Below, one piece after another: positions 48,171-57,633 of a stretch of DNA of 64,000 nucleotides. Each line of letters opens with the position of its first letter. Position 1 is the stretch's first letter. The notes beneath the pieces are model-generated. The model was not told the DNA's origin. It worked only from the letters and a program-made list of their open reading frames with translations, and did not search any database. A program made the position numbers and the translations under genes. Source of the stretch: Natrinema marinum (lineage in GTDB: Archaea; Halobacteriota; Halobacteria; Halobacteriales; Natrialbaceae); NCBI RefSeq assembly GCF_024296685.1, contig NZ_CP100763.1:868001-932000 (forward strand). The letters are read 5' to 3'.

Positions 48171-48773
48171 GACGGAGTAGGACGGACGATCGTCGATAGG
48201 CAGTAGCGGTGTAGTTCTAAATCCCGTCAGGACGGGCCGAGAGCCGATAGGCTTCTGGAGAGAACTATCGCCCGGAACACTAACGTCCAGCCTCATCCCG
48301 TGGCGGCGTGCCGCGTCGGCTGGCTAACCCTCGTGCCGGGCGGAGGAACGTCGCGTTCCCCGGTACTGCTGTCGCGTGCCCGGGTTCGCCGTGCTGTCAT
48401 CGCACCCGAATGGGTGAGCTCGGACGGGGACTAAAGGCACGCGATCTGCCTACGTGCGTCGATCGTTTAACTCTTCTACTCTTCCGCGGCGCTGGGTCAC
48501 GTGTTCGGACGACACGATATTCACGGATACCGTCAGATGGGGCGAGAGTGGTGAGTGCACAGAGAGTTACCGCAGTGGTGCGCTTCTCGCTCGAGCACGT
48601 GTCGCTGCCCGGCTCCGCGTACGAACCGGAGGTCCCGCCGAACTGTCGAGTCCGACGGAGCAACCGTCAAGCGATGTCGACATCCGGTGATGGCAATGGT
48701 GTCGACGCCGTGACCGGTTCGATCGATGGAACTGTACGAGTCGACGGTGACATTTCCCAGCGAGGGACAATCG
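48171..48773. other. Gene-free interval of about 600 bases
   Basis: No convincing protein: the one long frame (48308-48787) is Arg/Ser-rich without structure and overlaps the hydratase start. The segment 48290-48450 is GC-rich with short inverted repeats and could hold a structured RNA, but I recognise no family. The right end should contain the promoter of the enoyl-CoA hydratase. Confidence 0.55.
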
Positions 48774-49571
48774 ATGATCGAGATTGACGCACCACTGCGA
48801 GTCGAACGGACTGACGATCACGTCGCCCGCGTCACGTACGAGCGACCCGACGCGATGAACGCGTACAACGAAGCCCTGCTTCGAGGGGCGGTCGACGCGT
48901 TCGAACGGCTGGACGATCGCGATGAGGTCCGCGCGATCGTCCTCACGGGGGCCGGCGACGCGTTCTGTGCCGGCGTCGACCTAAACGACATGCCGCTGAC
49001 TCCGGAGATGGACTTCGCCGAGTACGAGACGGGGCTGGGGCTGTTCCAGAACGTCGTCCGAACGATCCGCGGGATCGATACGCCGGTCATCGCGGCGGTC
49101 AACGGCTACGCGCTCGGGGCCGGCTGTGACACCGCGCTGGCCTGTGATTTCCGCATCGTCAGCGACGAGGCCGTCATCGGCGAGACGTTCATCGACGTGG
49201 GGTTCGTTCCCGGCGACGGCGGCGCGTTCCTCCTACCGCGACTGATCGGCGAGGAGCGCGCGAAGGAACTCATCTTCACCGGCCGGAAACTCGCCGGCGA
49301 GGAGATCGTCGAGTGGGGCCTCGCACGTGAACAGGTCCCCGCGGACGACCTGCTCGAGGCGGCCGCGGCGTTCGCAGACGAGTTGGCCGGCCGGCCGCCG
49401 GTCGCGCTTGCCCAGAGTAAACGCCTCGTCAACGAGAGCTTCGACTCGGACCTCGAGCGCGCGCTCGAGGACGCCACCCGCGCACAGCGGATCTGCTCGC
49501 AGACGGCCGACCACGAGGAAGCGGTCGCCGCCTTTCAGGAGGACCGCGAACCGGAGTTCGAGGGACACTAG
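48774..49571 (+). CDS. Enoyl-CoA hydratase/isomerase
   Basis: Crotonase-fold enzyme of 265 residues, which hydrates or isomerises acyl-CoA intermediates, for example in beta-oxidation. Motifs: VRAIVLTGAGDAFCAGVDL (oxyanion hole), PVIAAVNGYALGAGCDTALACD (second oxyanion part) and GFVPGDGGAFLLPRLIGEERAKELIFTG. The usual two catalytic glutamates are not both obvious: the first (in AxxxGAG) position is Asp/Cys, while the FVPGDGG Asp matches isomerase-like members. The exact reaction is open. The ATG at 48774 is chosen; the frame is open 16 codons upstream. Confidence 0.9.
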   Translation: MIEIDAPLRVERTDDHVARVTYERPDAMNAYNEALLRGAVDAFERLDDRDEVRAIVLTGAGDAFCAGVDLNDMPLTPEMDFAEYETGLGLFQNVVRTIRGIDTPVIAAVNGYALGAGCDTALACDFRIVSDEAVIGETFIDVGFVPGDGGAFLLPRLIGEERAKELIFTGRKLAGEEIVEWGLAREQVPADDLLEAAAAFADELAGRPPVALAQSKRLVNESFDSDLERALEDATRAQRICSQTADHEEAVAAFQEDREPEFEGH

Positions 49572-49712
49572 TATGATTTCCGGTCAGCGATCGGGTCAGC
49601 CGTGACCGATGCCTGTCCCGCTCTCGAGTGCGGGGCGTGATCGTCAACGCCGTCGGGCTGTCGCGCGGTGATTCAGGAACGGTAAGTCGACCCGGATGCG
49701 TTCCGGGAGCGT

Positions 49713-51002
49713 CTAGTCGCTATCCAACTCCGCGGTACTCGAGTGCGCGCCGGCAGAACTGCTGGCGAGCAACGAGTAGCTGAGCGTGGCTGCGAGGAGC
49801 GCGAACCCGGCGAGGGTCGCGAACATCACGAACACACTGAAGGTTTCGTAAATGATTCCAGTGATGGCAGCGCCGAGGGCTCCGATTCCGAACGTCCCAA
49901 CGTACGTGAAGCCGTACGAGAGGCCACGAGCGTCCGCCGGGGAGTAGCGCGCGATCGTCGCCTGGTAGAGCGGCTGGAGCATAAAGAGGAGAAAGCCGAG
50001 CACCGCACTGACCGCCACGAGCGATGCGATACCGGCCCGCGCCGCGGGGATGAACGCGAGAGCGGTAATCGAAAGCGATGCCAGCACGACCATGAGGCCC
50101 CGTTCGGTTGCCACTCGTTCGGTGAGTCTCCCCCCGACGTACTGACCACCGATGCCGACCACCAGGAGTCCCGTATAGAGGAACCGCGACGGTTCGAACT
50201 CGTCTGCCATCGGGGAGTTCGGATCGAACACCTGCAAACCGCCGACGACGGGCTCGAGAAACGTGGTGAGTATCTCGGGCAGCATCGTCAGCGTCCCGCG
50301 GTAGAAGAGCCCGTTGAGCATGACGATCGCGAAGACGACGCTGAACCCGGTGGCGAACAGCGCTTTCGAACCCGCCCACAGTTCCGCCGGCGAGGTCGCC
50401 GGCGTCCCGTCGGTCGAATCGGCCTCGCCCCGTCGGTCTCTCGTCCCCGCGGTTTCGTCGAACCGAGCGCGAAGCGCGTACAGCGCGACGAGGAGCGCGG
50501 GCATCGCCAGGAAGGCGGTGACGAGCCGCCAGTCGACGACGAGCAAGAGCAGTGCGGTCACGAGCGGGCCGAGTGCGATGCCGGCGTTTCCCGCCATGCC
50601 GTGGTACGCGAACGCGGTTCCGCGATCGACGACACCGGTGCTGATCAACGAGAGACCGGCCGGATGGTAGATGCTCGCGGCGATCCCCCAACAGACCAAG
50701 CCGAGGACGAGGATGGGGAGGCTCGGCGCGACGCTCAAGACGAGAAACGACGCGCCCATGCCGACGAGACAGCAGACGATGAGCGGGCGCGAGCCGTAGA
50801 TGTCTGCGAGGACGCCGGACGGGAGGGCCCCCAGCCCGAACATCGCGTAGCCGGCGGAGACCACGACGGCGAGAAAGCCGATCGAAATCGAGAACTCGGC
50901 CGTCCACAGCAACATGAGAATCGGGATCGAGAGTTCGTACGTGTGTACCATCGCGTGGGAGAGCATCGCGAAACTCACGATGGCACGATCGTTCGAGTCC
51001 AT
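49713..51002 (-). CDS. Major facilitator superfamily transporter
   Basis: Protein of 429 residues with twelve predicted membrane helices. The loop 2-3 motif is GALPSGVLADIYGSRPLIVC (MFS motif A, D-x-x-G-x-R). Helix pairs 7-12 repeat the pattern with GGRLTERVATERGL. Substrate not deducible. It stands alone, divergent from nothing close by, and is convergent with the hydratase gene. Confidence 0.9.
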   Translation of the reverse strand: MDSNDRAIVSFAMLSHAMVHTYELSIPILMLLWTAEFSISIGFLAVVVSAGYAMFGLGALPSGVLADIYGSRPLIVCCLVGMGASFLVLSVAPSLPILVLGLVCWGIAASIYHPAGLSLISTGVVDRGTAFAYHGMAGNAGIALGPLVTALLLLVVDWRLVTAFLAMPALLVALYALRARFDETAGTRDRRGEADSTDGTPATSPAELWAGSKALFATGFSVVFAIVMLNGLFYRGTLTMLPEILTTFLEPVVGGLQVFDPNSPMADEFEPSRFLYTGLLVVGIGGQYVGGRLTERVATERGLMVVLASLSITALAFIPAARAGIASLVAVSAVLGFLLFMLQPLYQATIARYSPADARGLSYGFTYVGTFGIGALGAAITGIIYETFSVFVMFATLAGFALLAATLSYSLLASSSAGAHSSTAELDSD

Positions 51003-51080
51003 AGCACTGCTCGACGGTTCGATGCCGGGCGGATAAAAGCCGTTTCTTCCGATCCGGCTACGGAGTCTCGGTTCCGGACG

Positions 51081-51851
51081 TTATTCGGGTTGGGGCGTCT
51101 CGGTGACGGTACCCTCGTTCTCCGCGAGCCACTGCTCGTAGGCGTCGGGCTCGAGGACGACGAGTTCGGCGTCCATCCACGAGTGGCCGGAGCCACAGAA
51201 TTCGGCGCAGACGACGTTGTACCGGCCGGGTTCGTAGGCGACGGTCCGGGCGCGGGTGTAGCGGCCGGGGAAGGCGTCCTGCTTGATCGCGAGGTCCGGA
51301 ACGAACAACGAGTGGATGACGTCTTCGCTCGTGAGCCAGATGGTCACGCTCTCGTTGGCCGGAATGACGATCTCGTCTTCGGTCGTCACGTTCGTCCCGG
51401 GGTAGCTGGCTTGCCACTCCCACTGGTAGCCGGTGACGTAGACCTCCTCGTCGCCGGTGTCGGGGAGGTCCGCGAACGAATCGAACCCCTGCTGACTGCG
51501 ATCGATGTCGGCCGACTGTGAGGGCGAGACGTAGGGACTGACGAGGACGGTGTAGCCGGAGAGGCCGACGAACAGCAGGATGATCGCCGTCGCGGCGGTC
51601 CAGGTAATCTCGAGGGCGGGGTCCTCGGTGGTCGGCTGCGGGTCGTCGTTGTCGTGGAATTTGACGGCCGCGTAGACTAGAATGAGCAGGACGAACAGAG
51701 TAAGGGGAAGCGCGACGTAGAGCAACTGATACTCGAGGTCGTCGATGAGTTCTCGGTTCACCGACTGTGCGGCGACGGAGCCGGATAGCGCGAGGAGACT
51801 CAGGAGGGCTGTGAGAGTGAGCGTCTCGATCGTGCGTCGACGGCGACCCAT
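51081..51851 (-). CDS. coxB: Cytochrome c oxidase subunit II (CuA)
   Basis: Electron-entry subunit of 256 residues of the heme-copper terminal oxidase. A signal-like N terminus ending VAAQ is followed by two helices (about 40-62, 85-110). The CuA site is complete: VCAEFCGSGHSWMDAE with two Cys, His and Met, plus the earlier DVIHSLFVPDLAIKQD with the first His. The donor is probably a copper protein such as halocyanin. Divergent from coxA across a 219-base promoter region. A GTATATCAGC box is about 30 bases from the ATG. Confidence 0.95.
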   Translation of the reverse strand: MGRRRRTIETLTLTALLSLLALSGSVAAQSVNRELIDDLEYQLLYVALPLTLFVLLILVYAAVKFHDNDDPQPTTEDPALEITWTAATAIILLFVGLSGYTVLVSPYVSPSQSADIDRSQQGFDSFADLPDTGDEEVYVTGYQWEWQASYPGTNVTTEDEIVIPANESVTIWLTSEDVIHSLFVPDLAIKQDAFPGRYTRARTVAYEPGRYNVVCAEFCGSGHSWMDAELVVLEPDAYEQWLAENEGTVTETPQPE

Positions 51852-52070
51852 TGGCGGGGGTTCGAGGGCCGCGCTGATATACGGCAGCCATTGATCGTTG
51901 AACTGTCACGAGTACGTATCGGTTCTAGGGGCCGTATTCTACGGGCAGACGTGTCGAGGACGATGACAATCTGTATGTTGTCAGTTCATATTTATTTGGG
52001 GCGGTGATGAGTCCACCGCTATGCACGGCGGCGAGCGGTGCGGTCGATCGATCGGAGGTGGCGGGTGACG
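51852..52070. promoter_or_regulatory. Divergent coxB/coxA promoter region with coxA ribosome site
   Basis: GTATATC near 51880 is a TATA box for coxB. CATATTTATTT near 51989 is one for coxA. GGAGGTG at 52054-52060 complements the 16S tail and precedes GTG (52065) and ATG (52071), a Shine-Dalgarno site in a genome where many genes look leaderless. Confidence 0.6.
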
Positions 52071-54353
52071 ATGAACCGCGCCCTCGTGGAGGTATCGTTG
52101 TTCGGTGTCGTCGCCATCAGTTGCCTGCTGACGGTGGTACTCGCGCGGCGATTGCGTGCTGAGCCGTCGCCGGATGGCGGATATGCCGTCGGTCGCGACC
52201 GTCGATTTACGCTCGCCGACGCCAGGGCGGCCGCGGTTCGCTGGACGACGACGACGAATCACCGAGAAATCGGGCTGCTCTACATCGCGTTCGGGACCGT
52301 CGCGGCGCTATGGGGCGGGATCGACGCGATGATGATGCGGACGCATCTGCTGACGCCAGAGGCGAACCTCTGGACGGAACAGACGTACAACGAACTCTTC
52401 ACGATGCACGGGCTGACGATGCTGATTTTCTTCGTTACGCCGGTGTTTTTCGGGATCGGGAACTACTTCCTCCCGCTGTTGATCGGGGCCGACGATATGG
52501 CGTTTCCGCGGCTCAACGCCGTCGGCTTCTGGATGCTGCCGCCCTCGCTCTTGCTCGCCCGTCTGGGAATCGTCGCCGAGGTAACGGGCAAGGTACTCGC
52601 GCTGGTGGTTCCGGCCGACCTGTTGACCGCGCTGTTCGCGTTGCGCGAGCCGGCGATCGGCTGGTACCTCTATCCGCCGCTGTCACTGGCTCCGAATCCG
52701 CAGACGAATTTCCTCCTGCTCGGACTCCACTTGAGTGGCATCGCTACCACGATCGGTGCGCTCAACTTCATCACGACGGTGATCTACGAGCGCGACGAGT
52801 CGATCGGCTGGGCGAACCTCGACATCTTCTCGTGGAACATGCTCGTCACCAGCGCGATCGTCATCTTTGCGTTCCCGCTGCTCGGGACCGCTGTGCTCAT
52901 GTTGTTGTTCGACCGGAACTTCGGGACGACGTTTTTCGCAGTCGAGGGCGGTGGCCCGATCCTCTGGCAGCACCTCTTTTGGTTCTGGGGTCATCCGGAG
53001 GTGTACATCATTTTCTTGCCCGCGACGGGCCTGATGAGTCTGATCTTGCCGAAGTTCGTTGGCCGCAAGCTGTTCGGGTTCAAGTTCATCGTCTACTCGA
53101 CGATCGCGATCGGCGTCCTCTCGTTCAGCGTCTGGGCCCACCACATGTTCGTGACCGGCGTCGACCCGCGCGTCCGAGCGAGTTTCATGGCGACGTCGGT
53201 GGCCATCGCCGTTCCGAGCGCGATCAAAGTGTTCAACTGGATCACCACGATGTGGAACGGCGACGTTCGACTCGCCGCGCCGACGATCCTCTGTGTCGGT
53301 TCGATCGGCCTGTTCATCGTCGGCGGCGTCACCGGCATCTTCCTCGCGGTGATCCCCGTCGACATCATGTACCACGGGACCTACTACGTCGTCGGCCACT
53401 TCCACCTCATCCTCATGGGGATCATCCCCCTGATGATGTTCGCCGCGAGTTACTACTGGTATCCGCTGCTCACCGGCCGGATGTACGACCGCCGGCTCGC
53501 GCTCTTTCAGTCGTCGCTGCTGGTGGCCGGTTCCGCGCTGACGTTCATGACGCTGATGGCGCTCGGGTTCCTCGAGCTGCCCCGTCGCTGGGCGACTTAT
53601 CCGCCGCGATACTCGGCGTTGCAAGTGGTCGCGACCGTCGGGGCGTTCATCATCGGCATCAGCGTTCTGATGTGGCTGTACAACATGCTCTGGTCGTACT
53701 TTCAGGGGGCGCCGGTCGAGACCGCGGATCCCTGGGACCTCAAAGCGACCCAGCAGTTCACGCCGGAGTGGCAGTGGTTCGAAGACCGCCTCGAGCGCGA
53801 ACGCGGCATCCCGCCGAGCGAACCCGAGGAGGTTCGGCCGTCGTACGTGCCCGCACGTGACGAGCGGCCGCCGTCGCTCTCCGGCCGGATCGTGCCGGTC
53901 GCCCGCACCGTCGCGAACGATGCGGGCGCGGGCGCGACCGGTGGCTTCGTCGGGACGATGCTCATGTCGGGCGTCCTCTTCGCGGCAGTGATTTTGGGCG
54001 CGTTCGACCTCGCGTCGTTCGCGAACCTCGCGACGCTCGTCGGGCTCCCCGCGAGCGTCGCACTCGGTTACGGCCTCTTCCTCGTCGGCGGGATGACGGT
54101 CTGGGCGTTGCTGTTCCTCTCGCTGGGCGAGTACCTGCCGGGTGAACTCACCCTCGTTACGGGGCTGTGGTACGCGACCGTCATCGCCTCCGGGTTCGCC
54201 ATCGCCTTTTACACGGGTCAATCCGGCCTCGAGTTGGTTGCGTACCTCGTTTTCGTCTTGCTTGCTCACTGGCTCTACGGGCTGGGACTTGCGGGAACGA
54301 TCGCGTATCTCGGTGGCCGGCAACGCCGTCGATCAATGGGGGAGACCGAGTAG
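52071..54353 (+). CDS. coxA: Cytochrome c oxidase subunit I with C-terminal membrane extension
   Basis: Catalytic subunit of an aa3-type heme-copper oxidase, reducing oxygen to water and pumping protons. About 760 residues with twelve canonical helices. Heme and copper ligands: TMHGLTMLIFF (low-spin heme His), WGHPEVYIIFLP (CuB His plus the D-channel Glu), WAHHMFVTG (two CuB His) and YYVVGHFHLIL (heme His pair). After residue about 590 comes a Pro/Arg linker and then roughly 170 residues with four more helices, not part of standard subunit I. The GTG six bases upstream (52065) is an alternative start, well placed after the GGAGGTG site. Confidence 0.95.
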   Translation: MNRALVEVSLFGVVAISCLLTVVLARRLRAEPSPDGGYAVGRDRRFTLADARAAAVRWTTTTNHREIGLLYIAFGTVAALWGGIDAMMMRTHLLTPEANLWTEQTYNELFTMHGLTMLIFFVTPVFFGIGNYFLPLLIGADDMAFPRLNAVGFWMLPPSLLLARLGIVAEVTGKVLALVVPADLLTALFALREPAIGWYLYPPLSLAPNPQTNFLLLGLHLSGIATTIGALNFITTVIYERDESIGWANLDIFSWNMLVTSAIVIFAFPLLGTAVLMLLFDRNFGTTFFAVEGGGPILWQHLFWFWGHPEVYIIFLPATGLMSLILPKFVGRKLFGFKFIVYSTIAIGVLSFSVWAHHMFVTGVDPRVRASFMATSVAIAVPSAIKVFNWITTMWNGDVRLAAPTILCVGSIGLFIVGGVTGIFLAVIPVDIMYHGTYYVVGHFHLILMGIIPLMMFAASYYWYPLLTGRMYDRRLALFQSSLLVAGSALTFMTLMALGFLELPRRWATYPPRYSALQVVATVGAFIIGISVLMWLYNMLWSYFQGAPVETADPWDLKATQQFTPEWQWFEDRLERERGIPPSEPEEVRPSYVPARDERPPSLSGRIVPVARTVANDAGAGATGGFVGTMLMSGVLFAAVILGAFDLASFANLATLVGLPASVALGYGLFLVGGMTVWALLFLSLGEYLPGELTLVTGLWYATVIASGFAIAFYTGQSGLELVAYLVFVLLAHWLYGLGLAGTIAYLGGRQRRRSMGETE

Positions 54354-54355
54354 CG

Positions 54356-54913
54356 ATGAGTGCTGACGATGCGCCTTCTGTGGACGACACGAGTCCAAGC
54401 GAACCGACGACCGACTCGGAATCGTTTTTGTTGACTTACATCGCGCCGTTTCTCGGCGTCCTCCTGATCGCCGTCGGGCTTCCGCTGACGATCGTCGGCG
54501 GTTATGTCGTCATTCAGAACAGTGCTGGACTCTGTGGTTCCCCCTCGATTACGGCGACACCTGTCGACGAGTATGGCGACTTTCCGGCGACAGTCGAGGA
54601 ACTCCCCGCGGAGCAACTCACGGCTGCCGAGCGGCGTGCCCTCGAGGAAGCCCTCGAGAGCCCGCTCCGGGAGGGAACCATTGCTGGCGACATGGCAAAC
54701 AGGGAGGCGTTGTTCGATGGCGTAGTCATCTCGTATGAAGGCCAACGGTACTACGTCCGGATTACGTCTCGCAACTCCTGTCTCACGGCAGAACCGTTGT
54801 TGTTTCCGATTGGCGGAATCGCGATTCTCGTGGGGATCGCCGGCGTGTTGACGCCACCGATCTATCGGAAGATGGCTGGTTTCGAAGAGCGGATACGAGG
54901 TGACCAACAGTGA
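54356..54913 (+). CDS. Membrane protein co-transcribed with coxA
   Basis: Protein of 185 residues with helices near 27-50 and 145-165 and an acidic extracytoplasmic loop between them containing two cysteines. It starts two bases after the coxA stop, so it is almost certainly in the same transcript and may be an accessory or assembly subunit of the oxidase. No family recognised. Confidence 0.75.
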   Translation: MSADDAPSVDDTSPSEPTTDSESFLLTYIAPFLGVLLIAVGLPLTIVGGYVVIQNSAGLCGSPSITATPVDEYGDFPATVEELPAEQLTAAERRALEEALESPLREGTIAGDMANREALFDGVVISYEGQRYYVRITSRNSCLTAEPLLFPIGGIAILVGIAGVLTPPIYRKMAGFEERIRGDQQ

Positions 54914-55094
54914 ACCGTCGCTGAGTCACACAAAGGCCGCTGACCGAGCCCATCTTCGCTGGCCGCGTGAGTCGCCCAGCGGATCGAGACACTGTTCTAG
55001 AATGGTGACGCGCCGGCGTTGTGCAGTTTCGAGCGCGATCTAGAGTTCGACCAGCGACTGTGACACGGTGGACGGGCGGTACGAGTCACAGTCA

Positions 55095-56006
55095 TCACAC
55101 CGTCGCGCCGATATAAAGGGCGGCGACGAGAAAAAGCCATACCGCATCGACGAAGTGCCAGTACAGCGAGACGGTCGTGATGGATGTATCACGGTCGGGA
55201 CCGTACTGGCCTCGACCCCCCCGCCAGCAGAGAACGGCGATTCCGCCGACGCCGAGCGTAACGTGAAGTCCGTGGAGACCGGTCAGTCCATAGAAGGCGC
55301 TCCCGAAGATTCCGGTCGTGAGGGAAAACCCCTCCATAGCGATGAACTCGTAGTACTCGTAGGCTTGACCGGCGAGGAAGACGATTCCGAGCGCGAGTGT
55401 CGCACCGAGCAGGCCGAGAAAACGCTGCCGGTTGTCGTCCTCGAGCGCCTCGTGTGCGAAATGAAAGGTGACGCTGCTGGCGACCAAGAGTACGGTGTTG
55501 ATCACGACGAGTGACCCCAAAAGCGGCGGCAGCTCATCGATCGGCCACGTTCCCACTCTGATGAAGAAATAGTAGATAAACAGCGCACTGAACGTCGCGA
55601 CATCGGTCACGAGAAAGAGCACCGTCGTCGAAACGTACGACTGACGGGAGTTTGTGTCCCCCTGCATGTCGCGGGCCGGTGCCAGAAACGCCTGCTCGAG
55701 CCAGCCCGCGACGCCGGCCAACAGGACGATCGTCCCGACGACGGCGAGCGCGAGGCCGATCACCGGCGGGACGATGTCGGTCGTCCGTCCGAAGATGAAG
55801 ATTCCGACCCCGGCGTAAAGTCCGCCGGCCCCCGCGGCGGCGATCAGCGGCCAGCGACTCCGGTGGTGGTCGTGATCGTCGTGATCGCCTTGCCCGCGGT
55901 GGTCGCCGTACTCTTCGGGTGCCTGTCCCTCGGGAACTCGGTGGCTCGCACCGTCCGTCCGAGGGTCGCGCTCGCCGGACGGTCCCCCGGATACGCCAGC
56001 GTCCAT
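55095..56006 (-). CDS. coxC: Cytochrome c oxidase subunit III
   Basis: Membrane subunit of 303 residues stabilising the oxidase. After an acidic His-rich N tail (HDDHDHHRSRW) come seven helices. Family landmarks: SRQSYVSTTVLFLVTDVATF, VTFHFAHEALEDDNRQRFL, AGQAYEYYEF, GLTGLHGLHVTLGVGGI and YWHFVDAVWLFLVAALY. All the conserved histidines and glutamates are present. Convergent with the coxA gene pair. Confidence 0.95.
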   Translation of the reverse strand: MDAGVSGGPSGERDPRTDGASHRVPEGQAPEEYGDHRGQGDHDDHDHHRSRWPLIAAAGAGGLYAGVGIFIFGRTTDIVPPVIGLALAVVGTIVLLAGVAGWLEQAFLAPARDMQGDTNSRQSYVSTTVLFLVTDVATFSALFIYYFFIRVGTWPIDELPPLLGSLVVINTVLLVASSVTFHFAHEALEDDNRQRFLGLLGATLALGIVFLAGQAYEYYEFIAMEGFSLTTGIFGSAFYGLTGLHGLHVTLGVGGIAVLCWRGGRGQYGPDRDTSITTVSLYWHFVDAVWLFLVAALYIGATV

Positions 56007-56077
56007 ACACCCGGTCCTACGTCGAGCGGGAAAAAGGATCGCCGCTCAAGCGCGGTTAGGGAGCCGCTACACCCCAG

Positions 56078-57469
56078 TCAGTAGAAATACTCGTCTTCCG
56101 AGAGTTGGACGTAGCGCCCGTCGCGGTACCTGTACTTCTGGCGTTTGTACATCGCGAAGATTTTCGCGGCGTCGATGCCGGCGGTGTAGCGCCGGTTGAT
56201 CAGGACGTTGTCGGTGCCGTTTCCCTGCATATCGTTGATGGTGTCGAACGCCCAGTCCCAGTCGTCGGGGCCGTAGTCCTCGACGATGTCCGCGAAGGCG
56301 ACGTTGCGCAGGATCTCGTCGCCGATCGCGTCCTTCCAGAGTCGGTTGTAGTTCTCGAGCGAGTCGGTTCCAACGAGACGGCCGGCGATCTTGCCGGTGC
56401 GGACGGCGACGTGGTAGCCGCCCTCGTGGAACGCCGAGGTGGTGCCCATCGCGCCGCCGGCGACGGCGATGTTCGCGCCGACCGGCGAGTCGATCGGCCG
56501 CGTCGAGGAGATCGGATACGTTTCGGTCCCCTTGGACTTCCCGCGGTCCTCGACGCGCGGGATGTCCTCCTCGATGTCGTACTCGTCGCCGTACTCCTGC
56601 TCGAGCAGGCGGCGGATGTACTCCGCGCCCGACGGGATTTTGTCGTCGTCCGGCCGCAAGAGCTTGTAGCCGCCGGGGTTGTCGACGTCTTCGAGGTCCA
56701 TCCCGATGGGCATCGTCAGTCCAACGCGGGCGACCGTGCCGTCGTTCGGGAAGATCCACGGGTAGGCGGTCTCGCCGGGCATGTACCCCCACCAGAACTT
56801 GAGGGTGTCCTCGAACTCCGCGAACAGCTCCGGCGGGAACTCCCGATACTCCTGATAGGCGATGTGGTTTGCTTCCGGCGGCGAGAGGTAGTCGGAGACG
56901 CTCCGGCCGGGCGCGGTGAACTGATCGAGCGCCCCGAGCGTGATTCGGCGCTGGGGGCCGTCCGCGAGGACGACGTACTGCGCCTCGAGTTCGTCACCGT
57001 TCGAGAGTGTCAGGGTGTGGGTCGGCCCCTTCGCACTCGCCGATCGGAGGTCTGTCTCGAGGTCCTTGACACCGGTGCCGACGCGCAGATCGGCGCCCGC
57101 GTCGGCCGCGCGCTCGTGAAGCCAGTCGTCCATGCGCGCTCGGTGGAAGGTGTAGCCGAACTTCGGATAGCTAGCCTCGATTCCCGTCGTCCGCATTTCG
57201 ACGGCGCTGTTCGGTCCGATGAACTCCGTCCCCTCGAGTTCGCGGAGGACGACGTCGTCGGGAATCTCCCGATAGTCGAACTCCATGAGGTCGATCCAGT
57301 AGTCGAGCATTCCGGCGGCGTCGGTCGAGTCCGGCCCCAGCCCCTCGCGGTCCTCTCGAGGCACCCCCTGTTCGAAGAGGACCGTCTCGGCACCGTGCGC
57401 GGCGGCCTGTTCGGCCGCGGACGCGCCTGCGGGGCCACCGCCGACGATCGCGACGTCTACGCGTTCCAT
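56078..57469 (-). CDS. FAD-dependent reductase, geranylgeranyl reductase family
   Basis: Flavoprotein of 463 residues; relatives saturate the isoprenoid chains of archaeal lipids or quinones, or act as halogenases and hydroxylases. FAD-binding motif VAIVGGGPAGASAAEQAAAHG at the start, the ribose site VVLADGP, and GGAMGTTSAFHEGGYHVAVRTG, where the family's GD motif would be. Substrate specificity is not readable. A role in reducing lipid or quinone side chains is inferred. Confidence 0.88.
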   Translation of the reverse strand: MERVDVAIVGGGPAGASAAEQAAAHGAETVLFEQGVPREDREGLGPDSTDAAGMLDYWIDLMEFDYREIPDDVVLRELEGTEFIGPNSAVEMRTTGIEASYPKFGYTFHRARMDDWLHERAADAGADLRVGTGVKDLETDLRSASAKGPTHTLTLSNGDELEAQYVVLADGPQRRITLGALDQFTAPGRSVSDYLSPPEANHIAYQEYREFPPELFAEFEDTLKFWWGYMPGETAYPWIFPNDGTVARVGLTMPIGMDLEDVDNPGGYKLLRPDDDKIPSGAEYIRRLLEQEYGDEYDIEEDIPRVEDRGKSKGTETYPISSTRPIDSPVGANIAVAGGAMGTTSAFHEGGYHVAVRTGKIAGRLVGTDSLENYNRLWKDAIGDEILRNVAFADIVEDYGPDDWDWAFDTINDMQGNGTDNVLINRRYTAGIDAAKIFAMYKRQKYRYRDGRYVQLSEDEYFY

Positions 57470-57633
57470 ACGGCAGTGAGACTCATTGAGCCATTATAAA
57501 AACTGCGAGGCGATTTTCCGGCAACCAGGTGGTTCCGCTCGAGCGACCGGTTCGACTCCGTTGTGTCGCCTCCCCGAGCGGGCCGAGTGCCGCGAGACGA
57601 ACGCTTTTGAGCGCGCTGGACGACGCCACGGAC

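Noticed and set aside
48308-48787. 159-codon frame before the enoyl-CoA hydratase
   Set aside because: Arg/Ser/Val-rich with no motif and overlapping the better-supported gene start.
49743-51521. 592-codon plus-strand open frame opposite the MFS and coxB genes
   Set aside because: Its product is Arg/Glu/Asp/His-rich without hydrophobic core or motifs; it is the complement of clear membrane-protein genes in high-GC DNA.
52683-54323. 546-codon minus-strand frame opposite coxA
   Set aside because: Composition is that of a shadow frame (Arg/Asp/Glu/His repeats), and coxA carries all its metal ligands.
56105-57499. 464-codon plus-strand frame opposite the FAD reductase
   Set aside because: No motif or hydrophobic core; antisense artefact.
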